From Lepidurus packardi (Eukaryota > Arthropoda > Branchiopoda > Notostraca > Triopsidae), in NCBI GenBank assembly GCA_023053545.1, contig JAKZAN010000001.1:13346024-13410023 (forward strand): a stretch of 64,000 bases of DNA, given 5' to 3'. Below are positions 1-15,504 of the stretch, one piece after another. The position numbers were made by a program, and so were the translations under genes. Position 1 is the first letter of the stretch, and the number at the start of each line of letters is the position of its first letter. The notes under the pieces were generated by a model, which did not search any database, was not told where the DNA came from, and was given only the letters and a program-made list of their open reading frames with translations.

Positions 1-1664
1 AGCCTCTATTTCGTGGCTAAAGTGCAACCGGTCTTTGGGATGGTTAGTTCGAAGTATCGAAACAGGTACATAGCACGAGGCACAATTTACATATGGCAGA
101 CTGTTTGCAATCTGACACTATATTGTGTGAAATGGACATTAGATTAGAATCAGGGGTTGTTCGTTGAGAAATCTTCATGTTTACAACAAAAGCTGCAGAA
201 AAATTGCACATTTACATCGATACAACACATGAAAAGTTAAATATGAACCTTTCCAAGTGTTTTCCAAAGGACTATGCAAATAATTCGTTGAGCTCGATTT
301 CACAGTTAAACGCAGGTAAGACACGTATGAAGACATTTTTGGGAAGGAAAGACACCAATTTCTTAGGAGCTTCGAAATACATAGTTAGTGATCGTTAGAG
401 GTAAATAAAAATAATAAAGCAGAACCGGGTTTTTAGCCGATGGGTAATTAACCGAGAAGTACGTGTTCTCCATTATAAGAACCTTCGGTATGTCAGTCTT
501 GTGAATGCCTTTCGGTTGTTTTACTGCAGGACTTGACTTAAAAATCTCGGGATTCCGATATTATTAAAACATCCCTTTCTATATGAGATGAACAATCTGT
601 GATGCTAGATAACTTCTGGTTTGGGAATCGGCTTACAATTTATTTCCCATCGCTGCGTTTCTCTGTTGGCATTTGGCTGGATTCCGAGCTTAAAACTTGG
701 CAAATACCATGAAGCCAGTATCGAGAGCGTGACAGGCTTATATTACAGGAAGAAAAACACCGTTAGATCTTTACCAAGAATTGATCCTGCCAGACAACGC
801 CAAAATGTTCCATGTTTTCGTGTAAATCGATCGTTGTGTAGTGCAGGACGCACGTGTGCCCAATCTAGAAGCCCAACGCTGAAGCTCGGACACTTTCATA
901 TGAGACTAGCAGCGAGGTTTGGTGGTACCTGACCAATGACCTGGTGGTACAGTTACAACGTCCACAGTGGCCTTCAACTTACTGGTTTCAAAGAAAGGGA
1001 CACTAGAGACAAAACTACATTTAATTTCATGGCCATTCATTTGTCTATCTGGACTCTTATGACTTTCACTTATGCATGTTTTACGGTGACCATTTTGTAC
1101 ACCGGGGGGAATAATTAGCCACAATACTAGCATTGCTGACCACATGGACACGATACTGTGTCCATGTGCTACATCACACATTCACAGACATTCACTGTAA
1201 ACAGTCATTAAGTTCAAGGACAACTATAGCAGCGCAGGTTGTTGTATCCAAAAAAAGTGTCCTGACAAAAAAAAAACAAAAAAAAAACAGACTGACCTGA
1301 CCTAATTAAAGATCACCGTGTCCGGCCGAACTTTCACCTTTAAACTGAACCCACATAAAATTTTGCATATTTACCCTGTATTTGCACACACAATGACTTT
1401 CCCCAAAGGTTCCTGTATTTGCATAAGGTAATACTGCATAAGAAAACGAATCGAGAGAAGGGGGTAACGGAATCTTTGAAAGGAAAACGAATGCCGCTTT
1501 CTCCTGTAAAGCTGGAGAGAGAAAGTAAAAGCTTTCTCTTCGATATTTCCCTTGTTGCTTGCAAGCAAAGGACTTGCTGCACTTTATCAGTTCAGAACTA
1601 GACCGCCATCCGAATACAACTAATCGTCGTGCATTTTCAAGCCGGTGTTGCTAATACGTTCAGT
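1..1664. other. no gene recognised
   Basis: I see only short frames without recognisable protein features, on either strand, and a run of A at about 1269-1289. The last few hundred bases presumably carry the promoter of the peptide gene that starts at 1665, but no clear TATA box or initiator could be fixed. The longest frame here (621-932, +) has no domain, signal peptide or splice logic that I can support. Confidence 0.4.
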
Positions 1665-2060
1665 ATGGACTCTTTGAAGGTAAACCATTTGTTTTTGAAC
1701 TTAACAAATAAATCTCTTTCTAACTACATAATGAATGAATTAGGCTTGCGTGTGGGTTCTGTGCATCGTTTTCCTCCTGGGCGTTGCGGCAGCTATGCCT
1801 AGTGAACCCCGTGCTGCACCTCGTTATATTCGGCCTCAGAAGCATCCTCACCGCTATTTTGAAAGGTACGTTTGAATCAGCACCGTTTCTTAATTCCCAT
1901 GTATACGTGCTAACAAGCCCCATGTGAATGTAGACCTCAGTACCGTTATCCCTACTATGATGAAAAGGGAAACGGGCAACTTCTTTATGGCTACGGAGGA
2001 CCCGATCTCTACACGTACAACACATTCCAACCTCTCGAAGGATTCCACCGCAGACGATAA
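1665..2060 (+). CDS. small secreted peptide, 87 aa, three exons
   Basis: Exons are 1665-1679, 1744-1865 and 1934-2060, all with GT-AG borders, and the phases join cleanly to 88 codons. The product starts MDSLK, followed by a strong hydrophobic core (ACVWVLCIVFLLGVAAA) that is a textbook signal peptide, with cleavage expected near residue 22. The mature part of about 65 residues is rich in Arg, Pro, Tyr and Gly (RYIRP, RYPYYDE, LLYGYGG, FQPLEGF). It ends in three Arg and has no Cys. It should be secreted. I do not recognise the family and assign no function. A neuropeptide-type precursor, a cuticle-associated peptide or an antimicrobial peptide are all possible. Against a classical neuropeptide precursor, I see no amidation signal of the Gly-Lys-Arg kind. 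The clean signal peptide plus three in-phase splice junctions make a real gene likely. Confidence 0.75.
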
Positions 2061-2314
2061 TGCATGTTTACTGAGTACGTTTATTACATAAAATTGTCAG
2101 GGTATTGCAAAAAACTTCCTGCTGGTTGGGTTATTTTTGTACGTCGTCTAATACTGTTTGTAAATACAAAATTCTAATTCTCCGTATTGCGTAAGCTACA
2201 CTAGAACAGCCTAATTGGATTGGTGGTACCCAAACGAGTAACACGCAACTTCTGACCGCAAAAAAATATCAAGCCAGCGTGAAAGTGAAGTAAAAGGACC
2301 AACTGTACCCGGTT

Positions 2315-5300
2315 TTAGCCGTCCAATGCTTCTAAATAGCGTTGTTCTATCATCATAGGAACGACCTTGTGCCTAAATGACAGAAAGGATTAGAATTAGT
2401 ACATAGAAAGTAGGGAGAAGTGAATGGAATTTATACCGCAGTGGTAATAACAGCAGGATAATCAATGGGAAAACAAGCTTGATGTAAGGCCATGGGAAAA
2501 AGCCGAAAGTACACAAGATTGCCAACTGGACAGCTTGGAGGCCCGTAAATAGATGGATTTTACGTTGTGGTACGCGCCGTATGTAATGATTGGGTGGATA
2601 GGCCCTTTGCTCCGTAAATAATAAAAGTATGCGTTCAAACATCTGGTTTCCATTTAGTGAGGTGACGGCCATGTACAGAAACAATCCACTTAGTACCGAA
2701 GTGGGAATGTAGGCCAGCGGATATGGTAAGAGCAGCAGAGAAAGCCCAATCATAATGTGAGCCAATACTGTAGCAAGCCTGGTTTCTCGCACGTGTGTGA
2801 TCCTACACAAATCTCATTAAGCAGGTTTTAATGGGGCGAACCGTCACAAATTTTTCCTTTTCACTTACGTTTCATGAACGTGCCCTTGATCCACCCGATC
2901 TTCTACGTCAGCCAAAGCTCGCACGTGCAAAGGAGAGTGAGGCAAGGCACCATGCATCCACGGTAAACCGAAAATGGATAGAACTGCATTGAGCAGCGCC
3001 AAAACAAGCAAATCCCAGTGGTAAGCTGGTCCTTTTTGTAACCTAATATACCAGATATTTAATCGTATGTGTGCTAAGCAAGTATCCATTTACTTGTTGG
3101 TAGGGTTATTCACCATAGCCGCTGAAATGTTCTGATCCATAAAAAACAGCAACGACAACGGAAATCCGAGCGCCACGCCTCCAAAGATACACGCAGCAGT
3201 TAGCTCGTGGAAAATGGGCGTGTGAAAAACTTCAACAGCCCCGAACCGAAAATGCTCCACTAAAGTGACACACTAAGCTTAGTCATCGTGTTACGGTATT
3301 TCAATCTTACTTACCTTCAATGTCCCGGAAAAGGTACGAGCCAACAAAACTGACGATTATGACGGATAAAGGTAGAGAATATTCCGACAACATTTCCCGT
3401 TTGCTGGCTTCCAAATACGGCCTATTCGGAGTAAAAGTTAATTTAAATCATAATTATTGTTATTTGAATTAATTGAAATTAGAATTTAAAGCGTTATAGT
3501 AGGGCATCTTACGTTTTATTGAGATTGAATAAAGTGACACCTAGAAATAACGTCCCCAGCATCAAAAGGATGAAAAGTAACGGTTGTTCTCTACGGCAAA
3601 GTCCAGCGTCTTCTGCATAGAGTGCCGGAATTTCACTTCCGTTGACCAAATCGGTATTATTAACCAGGCAAGGTGAATAATTGTTGTGAAAACCTGCAGG
3701 AAGAGGGAGAATCATAAAATCTTAACGACCATTGTTATATTTGCTTACAAGCAGCCAAATCTTTGCCAGCATCAGTAAAAAACGCTACGCAGATAAAAAG
3801 GGCGAAAATCTCCTCGGTAGATCGTGTAGACCACATCATTAATTTGGACACGTCGAATACTGCAAAAATGACCAGGAAGAAGCAACAAGATAGACCCACT
3901 ATGGCATAAAATTCGAAGAAATCCAAATTGAAGTCGTCACAAATACTGGCTATAACTACACAAAAAGATAGTGAGGCTCGACCTACAATATTCAGGTCAT
4001 GACTTACTCTTTATGTACAAGGCTAATGGAGCTGTCGTCAGTAGAATTACCAGGAATTGTCCAGAAAAAAAAGCATAGAACAACCCACCAATTGCTTGTC
4101 CCGTGATGACTTTCCGTACATCTGTCAACAAATAAAAAGCTTTATAGCGGGAAGTAGACCACAAGCGGGACCTTACCTATTTTTCCGTGGGTATTGTGAT
4201 CATTCAATGACCCAAATGCAATACAAGGCAACAAACACGCAAAGTACAAGAAAAAAGTCGTCGAGACTAATTTTTGTATGCTTCTAAGGTCCCCTACCCC
4301 GTCTCTGAAGTCTGACCAATAATGAGGCAGTCTTCTTTTTAAATCCTCGTAAATGCCATCAGCTGGCGTCAATGTACATTTTTTCTAAACAACAAGTTAA
4401 GTTAATCTTACCTACTGAATCGGTTTACTTCTCAGATACTTGTAAGATGTCTTGGCTTTCTATATCCTCTGAAGTCAAGGGCATGGGTTGGCCTTGCTTG
4501 GCTACAACCTCTTCCGCATGCTTTTTCAAAAGCGATCGAAAGTCCGATTCGTTGTTCGCTTCTAGTAACTGACGCCGTAGATTCATATCGGCTAGTAAAG
4601 TTGCAAAGGTGCGACCTGTTTCCCAAGCGTTCTTGGTACCTTTCTAGAGTAACGTTTCGCAAAGCTTTCGAAGATAACGTGCCGAAATTGTTGTTTCTTA
4701 CTGTTTTATCCGGACACAGAATCAATACTATAATCCGAACTTCCTGAAAGGTCACGCCCATGTTCAACGGTTGTTGAAGACGAGCGATTCCAACTAAACG
4801 CTTGGTTAAAGACGGTACTTCACACCTAAATTGTACAAACTGAGTAGAGAACATAGACTTAATAATAAGCTCGATCCCGAAGACCTTACATAGCGCAAAT
4901 CCAAGATTGGTCGTATGTGAAACACGTATCTGCTGTCGTCGACGCACCTTGAATAACCCAGGACAACACTACGGAATGAGATTATTACACTAGGGAAGGT
5001 TCATCTTTTGTTTCTAGTTTTTTACCAGATTCAAAAGAAAATAAGGCAGAAGTCAGTATGTTCATAGATGAAGACTCCATTTGGCTTAACAAAGCTTGGA
5101 TGACCAGTTTAGATGACGTCTCGGCAACATCCAGGAGCAGGGTACACTGACTTACGAACTGTTCAACATCCAAAGTTGCACGTACTTCAACAGCGAAGTC
5201 TTTTAACGGGACGAGCTAATCGAGAAAGCCATCGAAATAAATTGCCAACTTCCCATTCATAGAGAGATTATTGTACCTTATTCTTGGAAGCTATTAGCAA

Positions 5301-5404
5301 CGTTTCTTTGCCGTCATCTACAAATAGGGTTAACAGATCATGTGGAGATATCAAAGGCTGCTTTCTAGCTAACCCAAGTCGTTTTCTCGCTAATTCTTGT
5401 AGGA
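2315..5404 (-). CDS. SLC4A11: SLC4A11-like transporter (SLC4 family), 5' end unresolved
   Basis: Fourteen exons join in phase on the minus strand: 5404-5277, 5215-5026, 4968-4890, 4825-4702, 4643-4440, 4384-4177, 4121-4008, 3955-3749, 3693-3513, 3421-3315, 3259-3094, 3042-2869, 2802-2437 and 2372-2315. They give about 767 aa. The first part is the SLC4 cytoplasmic domain ([21 protein letters not shown]). The rest is the membrane domain, with [62 protein letters not shown] and [16 protein letters not shown]. The last motif and the short C-terminus (YLEALDG) favour SLC4A11 over the bicarbonate transporters AE and NBC. The vertebrate protein is a plasma-membrane carrier that conducts protons/hydroxide, ammonia and water-coupled fluxes; here that role is inferred from the family. 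Roughly the first 100 residues are missing, so one or more 5' exons lie above 5404 and were not found. Confidence 0.88.
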
Positions 5405-8225
5405 CTACTTATATTCACGATAGCATGTAGACATCCCATAAGAAAAACATTGCGGTACAATTTTAGACGGCCTTATTTCCTAAAGTAGGAGTCTCATAGG
5501 CTATGCAACCCGGTACCAAAATTGACCCAAAATTAACTTTTTTTTAGCGCACAGGACCACATTTCTTAAAGACTGAAGACTAATTTTTAGTCAATTTGGA
5601 CATGTTGACCTTTAGCCCAGTCCGCCCGGCTGCACTTCCCAGGCTGGCTAGCCAACGCGACTACCGCGTGGCTTCCAGCCCGACTCACGTATACGTTTAC
5701 AGTACACAGGAATAACCGATAAACCTTGACCAGACTAGTAGTCAAACTTGGTCAGTTTTAGGCCTGCTTCATTGAAAATCTACCACCGACCGGCTCAAGC
5801 GTCCCTTTTACGCAGTCACTATTATAGATTAACATTTACGTTACATAGAAGAAATCCAGAAAGCAAATGTGTTTAAAATACCTGACGTTAGTACCCAGTT
5901 CCGGTCACGATACGTCCAGTGGTAATTCCAAGAAGCTCGTTGTCCGCCACGATGGGCAAACCGGCGCAATGATGCCCGGAAAGACCCGGTATTATGCTGC
6001 AAACTCATGCTATTAGCCACTAAAGATCTTCCCAGATCTCCTCTTGCTAACTCTTCTGTGCTCGGACGACTTTAGAAAGTACAAGGATGTTCGTCAATCG
6101 AGGATTATATATCTACATACACACAACCAAAAACCTTTTGTCCTCGGTTTGGGGCGTTCCCTACTGGTTGGCTTACAGGGTCGAAGGTTGACCCAAGCCG
6201 AGATCCTGAGAAGTTTTCAAGTTCAATGGCCAGCAATTGCTCAATGCTGTGTACTACAACGCTTGGGCTATGTCAAGTCACTAGTTCGTACGAAAGAACC
6301 TATCGGAACTTTTTGGGCTGGTGGAATGCAGGCAAGTAAGCCTGAGCCCGACTATTGTGGAAAGAAAACCTCTTCGACGTTTTGATTATCTCTAGGGGTA
6401 AATTGAAGTAAGCGGAGGTATAAGGAAGCCTCCTCGGTTATGTTTTTTCTCTAAATTTGCTTTATCATGCTTCCACTCATTTCCAAATTCCCCACACGCG
6501 TTATTTTTCGTGCTTCCAATTGTTGGACAGACTTTCATGACGTCGTTGCTGTGTTTTGGAAAACAGAGCACGCCTTACGCGGCAGGAAAATCTAGACAGT
6601 AATTTAGCATATTTCGTTACATAACTCCTAATCAGAGAACCGGTCAGTATTATTGTTAGTTTTATCAAGATCCATTCAATAAAAACCGATTTCCTAAAGG
6701 TTACCAACACTATATTAGGTAACAGCGTTGACGCATCAGTCAGGGCTCAGGGATTTCGCAAGGCTAACCCCCGGCAACACCTTGATTCAAAGGTAGATTA
6801 GACTTGAATAAAAAGGTTCTAGATTCGTCTGCCACCAAGTGAATTAAGTAATAATAACTGGAATGCGTTTGGTAATAAGACAAATTCATTGCCTAGAATG
6901 CGACAACACAAATCAAAAGAATTCGGGCGAGATGAGAACCTACGCAAGAAAGCCACAATCACAACAGGGAAGCGCAAGCGAATTACACTAAAAAAAATCC
7001 AACTTAATTTCTCGTAGTAAAAATAACGGGCCAGTATAGTACATAAGATTCAGGAGGGGCGGGGGTATAGAAAAGACGGATGTATCTGCAATGATCACCC
7101 AAATTTGAAACTAAATACCAAGATTTAGAACACGCGACAACTAAAAAAAACATACGATAAAGACAAGTAAAAGAAGATGAAAACAATGTTACAACGATTT
7201 TACACTTTTGTGAATGGAAAATAGCCTGGCCGGAGTTATGTACAACACATGTCAATCCAAAATTGCCAAAAATTTAGCCAACATCAGTCCCTAATCAGGA
7301 TTAAATTCCTCAATTTTGACTTTTTTTCGCGTTTTTCACCAACAAAACTGCACATATTCATCCGATACAATCGCAGTGATCATTATTAGTAACCCTAAAG
7401 TTTTCTTTTAGTTTGTTTTCATACTTGTGGAGTTCTGGAAAAACTGGGAGAAGCTATAGCTAACGTAATACAGGTGGGTTCTTTCTACCGTTTTATCTGC
7501 AGCTTTTTGAGTCGACTAAAATCTAGCAATATTGGCATTGTCATATTGCGACCTTTCGTATAGAGAAAAAGAGAAACAAGACAAGGGGGGAATACCATTT
7601 TTCGCATTTGAACACATTCACTCTCTTGCTAACCATCAATTTCAATTGCTCGGCACGTCCCATTGACGCAATATTGCGGACATGGATGCAAATCTATCTC
7701 GCACTATCTCCCATTTCACCGTAAGATGCACGGGAGCGTTTAGGTCAATTTGTTACATTACACAAATGGCACGGCATTCAAGGCGCAGTCAACAAACCGA
7801 GGGAAAAAACTGAGCAACATACATGCAAGTGTACAAGAATTCCTGCCTCGGCCTCTTCAATGGTGTGAAAACATCCCTTTTGGTAGGCTTGCTCCATCCT
7901 TGCTTGCAATTTCTATCGTTTCACAAAAGGTGGGATGTGGGGAAGCTTCTAAACCGGTTCACAAACCCCGTAGCTTGAATGTAATGTGCACTTGAACATT
8001 TAGAGACACTTGTCACTCCCTTCCGTGTACACTTAATTTGGCATTCTGCACATTATCATTGCCAGTATAGTTTTGTTTTCTTTCCAGGGCAAGAGGATAA
8101 TTTAGCTCACGTGTTTTAATATTGTTCACAATTTCTCTCAAGAGACCCAAATGAACAGAACATTAAATTAAAAAAATTAATTAAAAAATAGCTTGTGCCC
8201 TACCATATGAACGATTTTAAAACCA
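5405..8225. other. intergenic, no gene resolved
   Basis: This 2.8-kb stretch should contain the missing 5' exons and promoter of the SLC4A11-like gene and the 3' UTR of FBXO11. No exon could be supported. A possible tRNA-derived SINE relic lies at 5615-5689. A 113-codon frame at 6044-6385 (+) has no recognisable features. Confidence 0.35.
5615..5689 (-). repeat. possible tRNA-derived SINE relic
   Basis: Read on the minus strand, this GC-rich island in AT-rich DNA resembles the head of a tRNA-derived SINE. There is an A-box-like stretch (GGTAGTCGCGTTGGCTAG), then GCCAGCCTGGGAAGTGCAG, then CGGGCGGAC. The B box expected between the last two is absent, as if deleted. No second copy is visible in the window, so this is a resemblance only. 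Confidence 0.25.
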
Positions 8226-11621
<3,396 letters not shown>

Positions 11622-11731
11622 GTTAAGTGGACCAGGATCGCAAACGTGTTCTTCGCCGTCTACAGTAACAAAAGAACATAATCCATTAATAGAAAATTTT
11701 CTACAGTCGTATTTTTCATTTCGTATTTATA

Positions 11732-12284
11732 CATTATAAAGTCATGGTAGCTGTTCTTTAGCTTCCAACCAAATTGTTTAAAGTACTAATACTGCATTTG
11801 CCCGAAGAAAGATTTTAATAAAGATATACTGGAGGAACATTTCTACTATATTCGTCGATAAACGTATATATTTGAAGTGTGAAATTGTACTTGTAGTTTA
11901 TTTTAGGGTTTGCTTTTCATTGTTGTAGTACGGTAATCTATCGCTACAGATTACTATTAACACGAGTGTTTTGTATACTTGCACGGGAATCATTCACAAT
12001 GACAATGTCATTATAAAGTCATGGTAGCTGTTCTTTAGCTTCCAACCAAATTGTTTAAAGTACTAATACTGCCTTTGCCCGAAGGAAGATTTTAATAACG
12101 ATATACTGGAGGAACATTTCTACTATATTCGTCGATAAACGTATATATTTGAAGTGTAAAATTGAACTTGTAGTTTATTTTAGGGTTTGCTTTTCATTGT
12201 TGTAGTACGGTAATCTATCGCTACAGATTACTATTAACACGAGTGTTTTGTATACTTGCACGGGAATCATTCACAATGACAATG
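11732..12284. repeat. tandem duplication of a 277-bp unit
   Basis: 11732-12008 and 12009-12284 are two head-to-tail copies of the same sequence, beginning CATTATAAAGTCATGG and ending ACAATGACAATG. I count about six substitutions between them, so the duplication is fairly recent. The unit lies upstream of the FBXO11 start and has no open frame of note. Its ends show no inverted repeats or target-site duplications. Confidence 0.9.
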
Positions 12285-12995
12285 AGTCACATCTGTAGCA
12301 ACGATTAACCAGCTGAAATCTTAAGATTCTTGATTAATAAGGTGAGAGAGGTCAGATTAATAAGGTACTTGGATTGTCTTTGTTGCTAGCTGAATAGAGA
12401 GCGTGGCACAGATAAAGGAGGCAACATCAAAGCTTGTACCGTGTTTTTTTTTTTTACCTGATTGGAGTCTAGCATGGTTTCTGCGGATCGGTTTCCTTTT
12501 GGATCTTCTTAAATTTGTTAAAGGTGATCTTAAAGAAGGGCTTGGCATTTTTACTGCACAGAAAGATAGAAATCAATTAATTTAAGGACTCTAAAACATA
12601 CGTTAAGGAAACGTCTAGCAATAACAAGCTTCACCAAACAGCGGCCATTTTGGCTGTGTGCTTATGGCCTTGGCCAAGAGAAAACCTTCGACCAATGGGT
12701 ATGATTGACTTCGACCATGTGACACGTGACGTCAGAATGGAATGCGAAGCAAATAATACATCATTCGGTTTGATTGTAGTTCTCGGATGCGGCAATGAAA
12801 AACTAGGAACGTAAATAGCAATTGAATTTTAATGTAATTAACAGCACTATAAAAAATATTCAGGGTTTAGTTACCAGACAAGCTCAGTAATACAGTATAT
12901 CATTACATTTTCAAGTCTCATGTTGAGGTTTATTGAATATATTTGACCGCATACAAAATGCATACAAAAGTTCCACTTTGAAAGAGCAATGGCAG
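12285..12995. other. intergenic, 3' side of the FMN reductase gene
   Basis: No gene was recognised. The stretch separates the tandem repeat from the stop codon of the minus-strand reductase. Short frames on both strands (12357-12548, 12403-12585) lack any domain signature. Confidence 0.35.
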
Positions 12996-13805
12996 TTAGT
13001 TTGGTGCTCCCGCTGTAGTTCTTTGTTCTTTCAATGCCTGTGCATACCAAGCAAGCTCTTTGACCATCTTTTCCGCATTGCTCTTGAAGCGTTCGTCGTT
13101 CGGTGCACCGTCTTCGCCGAATTTCGTGTGCACCGTTGGCAAACTGACCCTTGTCGGCAAGCATACCATGCCCAATTCGCTTAAAAAGGGTTGAACCAAA
13201 GCTCCAGCTCGTACGCCACCAAAGTCACCTGTAAGAAGAAATGAGTAAGTATTTTCATAGTTTATGAAAAGGAAAAAAGGACAGTCGAGAGCTATTGTAG
13301 AGTCACACAAAATAAAAAGGAGGTCAAAAGGATGACTGGCTAGAGAGCCTATTAACGTATATTTACGTTAACGATATGCCTACCCATAGAATACGTAACT
13401 ACACTGCAAGGGCGATGATGGTACGAAGCCGGTGGAAAATGGTCCATCATATTCGATAGAGCAGGTGGCAAGCTACAATTATATTCTGATGTGACAACAA
13501 CGAATCCATCCGCTTCTTGAATCTGCTTGTCTGCTTCGATAAACCATGCCGGAACTTGGCTCCGGTCGCGCATAAAATGCAATGGCTGGCGAATCACAGG
13601 GAATTCCAACGTTAACGGATCTAAAAAACAATAAATCATTAAAAAAAAGTTTCCAATGAATAATAGACGTTAACTTACCGAAAATGGAAGCAAGTAGTCC
13701 TTGTTTCTCAGCCACTTCCTTGACGAAGTTCGCTACTTTGTCGCCAAATCGCCCATCGCGGGTCGATCCGAGAAAAATTATGATTTTTTTGGCTGCACCG
13801 GACAT
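12996..13805 (-). CDS. NADPH-dependent FMN reductase-like flavoprotein, 198 aa
   Basis: Exons 13805-13679, 13620-13384 and 13228-12996 join in phase. The protein has the flavodoxin-like fold of the NADPH-dependent FMN reductase family (PF03358 type). There is an N-terminal FMN phosphate-binding loop (IFLGSTRDGRFGDKV, residues about 10-24). The conserved middle loop is VVTSEYNCSLPPALSNMMDHF-like (T-S-E-Y-N, L-x-N-x-x-D), and MGGDFGGVRAG follows with the usual S-x-G-x-x-G-G-x-R pattern. There is no signal peptide, so it is probably a soluble cytosolic enzyme reducing FMN, quinones or azo compounds; the substrate cannot be told from sequence. MSGAAKK is the likely start. The frame is open further upstream, but the earlier residues are not family-like. 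The nearest neighbours are SUPT3H upstream on the same strand and FBXO11 downstream. Confidence 0.88.
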
Positions 13806-14296
13806 ATTGTTATCGAAATTCCGTTCAGTTACTTCCTCACTTTCCGTACTGCACGCTGAACCAATGCTGACTGAAACACGGGCGATAATGGATCGATAGT
13901 CTAGTATGAGACTTTCTGGCTTCCTGACGCTCAAGGCACAGACTACCCTACCCGGCTTCCTGGACAGCGCGTCTTACCCAACGCGGATCTCACCCAACGT
14001 GAAAGCAACTCACGCGGGATCTCACCACATACTTTACGAAGAAGTGCAGAGTCATCGTGACGGCGTGAGAGGCTTGGCAAGCGACTTTCGAACACCAGGC
14101 CGCACACCTCAACGCCGCCACATGGCTCTCAGTATGGGTGGTATTTATTATGTAGCTCAACTCTTACTATGTAACTCATAATAACTCTTATGAATTCTTT
14201 TACTCTTGCTTTGTATATCACGTTTATTTAAGAAATGCATTGGTCATTGGTCAAGATAAACCTGCATTGGTCAAGATAAACCCTTTAAATTCATTG
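13806..14296. other. intergenic between FMN reductase and SUPT3H
   Basis: About 490 bp with the promoter side of the reductase and the 3' UTR of SUPT3H, both minus strand. The only structure seen is a short tandem repeat at about 14240-14281, where CATTGGTCAAGATAAACC occurs twice. The plus-strand frame 13906-14181 has no protein signature. Confidence 0.4.
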
Positions 14297-15442
14297 CTAT
14301 AGTGCTAAAATTCGGGTCCGCTGTGATTCCCAGATTTGTGACGGATTCTGGAATCTGCGGTATGCTTCTTGAATTTCTGATGGCTGGATGGGATGTAGCG
14401 AGGCAGCTGTTTTCGTATTCTACGGAAGGTCGTTATGAAATTGTGTTGTTATGTGAAAAAGATTGCATGCGTACAATACCTGTGCTGTGGAATACATAGG
14501 AAAGTCGGGGTTGATTACTGCACAAGATGGGTTTTGGTATGCAAGGTCCAGTGGGCGAGTTCGTGTAGAATGCCTTACAAGTAAGGCCAAGTCTACAAGT
14601 TCAGCAATTGTTTCGTAGGCCAAATACGCTAGCACATCGACAGCTGTTGGAGTTAGTGTCAAAGCAGGTGGTAGAGCTCGAGAGATCCACTCTTGAAACT
14701 TGGGCAAAGCATTCTTACTGCCAAAGCTCATTTGTCGGGCCTACAGATTAAAAAAGGATTGGTTAAGCCAGGCAGATATATGGGTTTTTGGAGTATTACT
14801 TTGGCATAATCCAAGTATTTTAGGGGATGTAAGGCTTGCGAGAGTTCTGCTGCTCTGATTTCTCGTTGTTTTCGAACGCTATCATAAGGATGATCAGGAT
14901 TACTGGGATTGACAAGATCAGCCAGCTGACCGGACGGATCGATTTCCTTGAGAAAATTCAGGCAGAGTTTGACTTTGGAGGTGGTTGTACTTGCTAAGCT
15001 CGCGAGGTTTAAGGGGTCGCCCATCTCTACCTTCTTATTGCTTTTCCAGTCACGAATACCTACACAAGAAGGAGATAAATAACAATGTCTTTATAACAGG
15101 AGTTTAAATAAATTTACTTTAGAGCTTACTAAGGTATTTTAGAAAGCGTTTAAGTTTCACAGGCTTTTTCCTCATAAGGAAAACTAGACATTCGACATCG
15201 ACAATGGATTGAGTTCTGGCTTCTGCTACTTCTGACGCAAAATGTAGGGTGTATTGCATTTGCTGGAAAAGGATACTTTCGACAAGAGTGGCAGTTTCTA
15301 GTAAAGGGTTAGGACTGTCACCGAATCCGTGCAACATTTGCTGGATTTCTAAAAACAATTTGTATTTAACCTATGATTTTATTTGTAGGGAATTAAATCT
15401 ACCTGTCGTGTACCAATTATTAACACTCGTCGTATTATTCAT
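14297..15442 (-). CDS. SUPT3H: SUPT3H / Spt3, SAGA histone-fold subunit, 300 aa
   Basis: Five exons in phase: 15442-15403, 15348-15130, 15059-14800, 14740-14480 and 14419-14297. The N-terminal histone fold reads EIQQMLHGFGDSPNPL, ETATLVESILFQQM and ECLVFLMRKKPVKLKRF, closely matching human SUPT3H (EEIQSMM, ETAVLVE, LLFLMRKDKKKLRR). A second Spt3 motif is LAYLAYETIAELVDLALLV, and the C-terminal exon carries IQPSEIQEAYRRF, corresponding to the human IQPxHIREA(I/F)RR region. Spt3 sits in the SAGA coactivator and helps deliver TBP to promoters. The last exon is easy to miss, because without splicing at 14480 the frame runs on 19 codons to a stop at 14420. The start is the first ATG of a short 40-nt first exon. 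Human SUPT3H is of similar size. Confidence 0.92.
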
Positions 15443-15504
15443 GCTACAAACTTTCTTTTAAAATATTTAATTTCACGAGAAGTTTGGCTAGCACGATCGT
15501 CTAG

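Noticed and set aside
4985-5025. Reading through to a stop ([12 protein letters not shown]) in the SLC4A11-like gene
   Set aside because: A GTAAAA donor at 5025 gives a 57-nt intron, keeps phase and joins to a segment matching the family (VIQGAS...[10 protein letters not shown]).
5890-6010. Minus-strand frame with CAGLPIVADNELLGIT, resembling the end of a trypsin-like or CBS domain
   Set aside because: It is only about 30 codons long, stops early, lacks the GDSGG serine motif, and nothing upstream supports either family. Chance similarity cannot be excluded.
6044-6385. 113-codon plus-strand frame
   Set aside because: No recognisable protein features; not listed as a gene.
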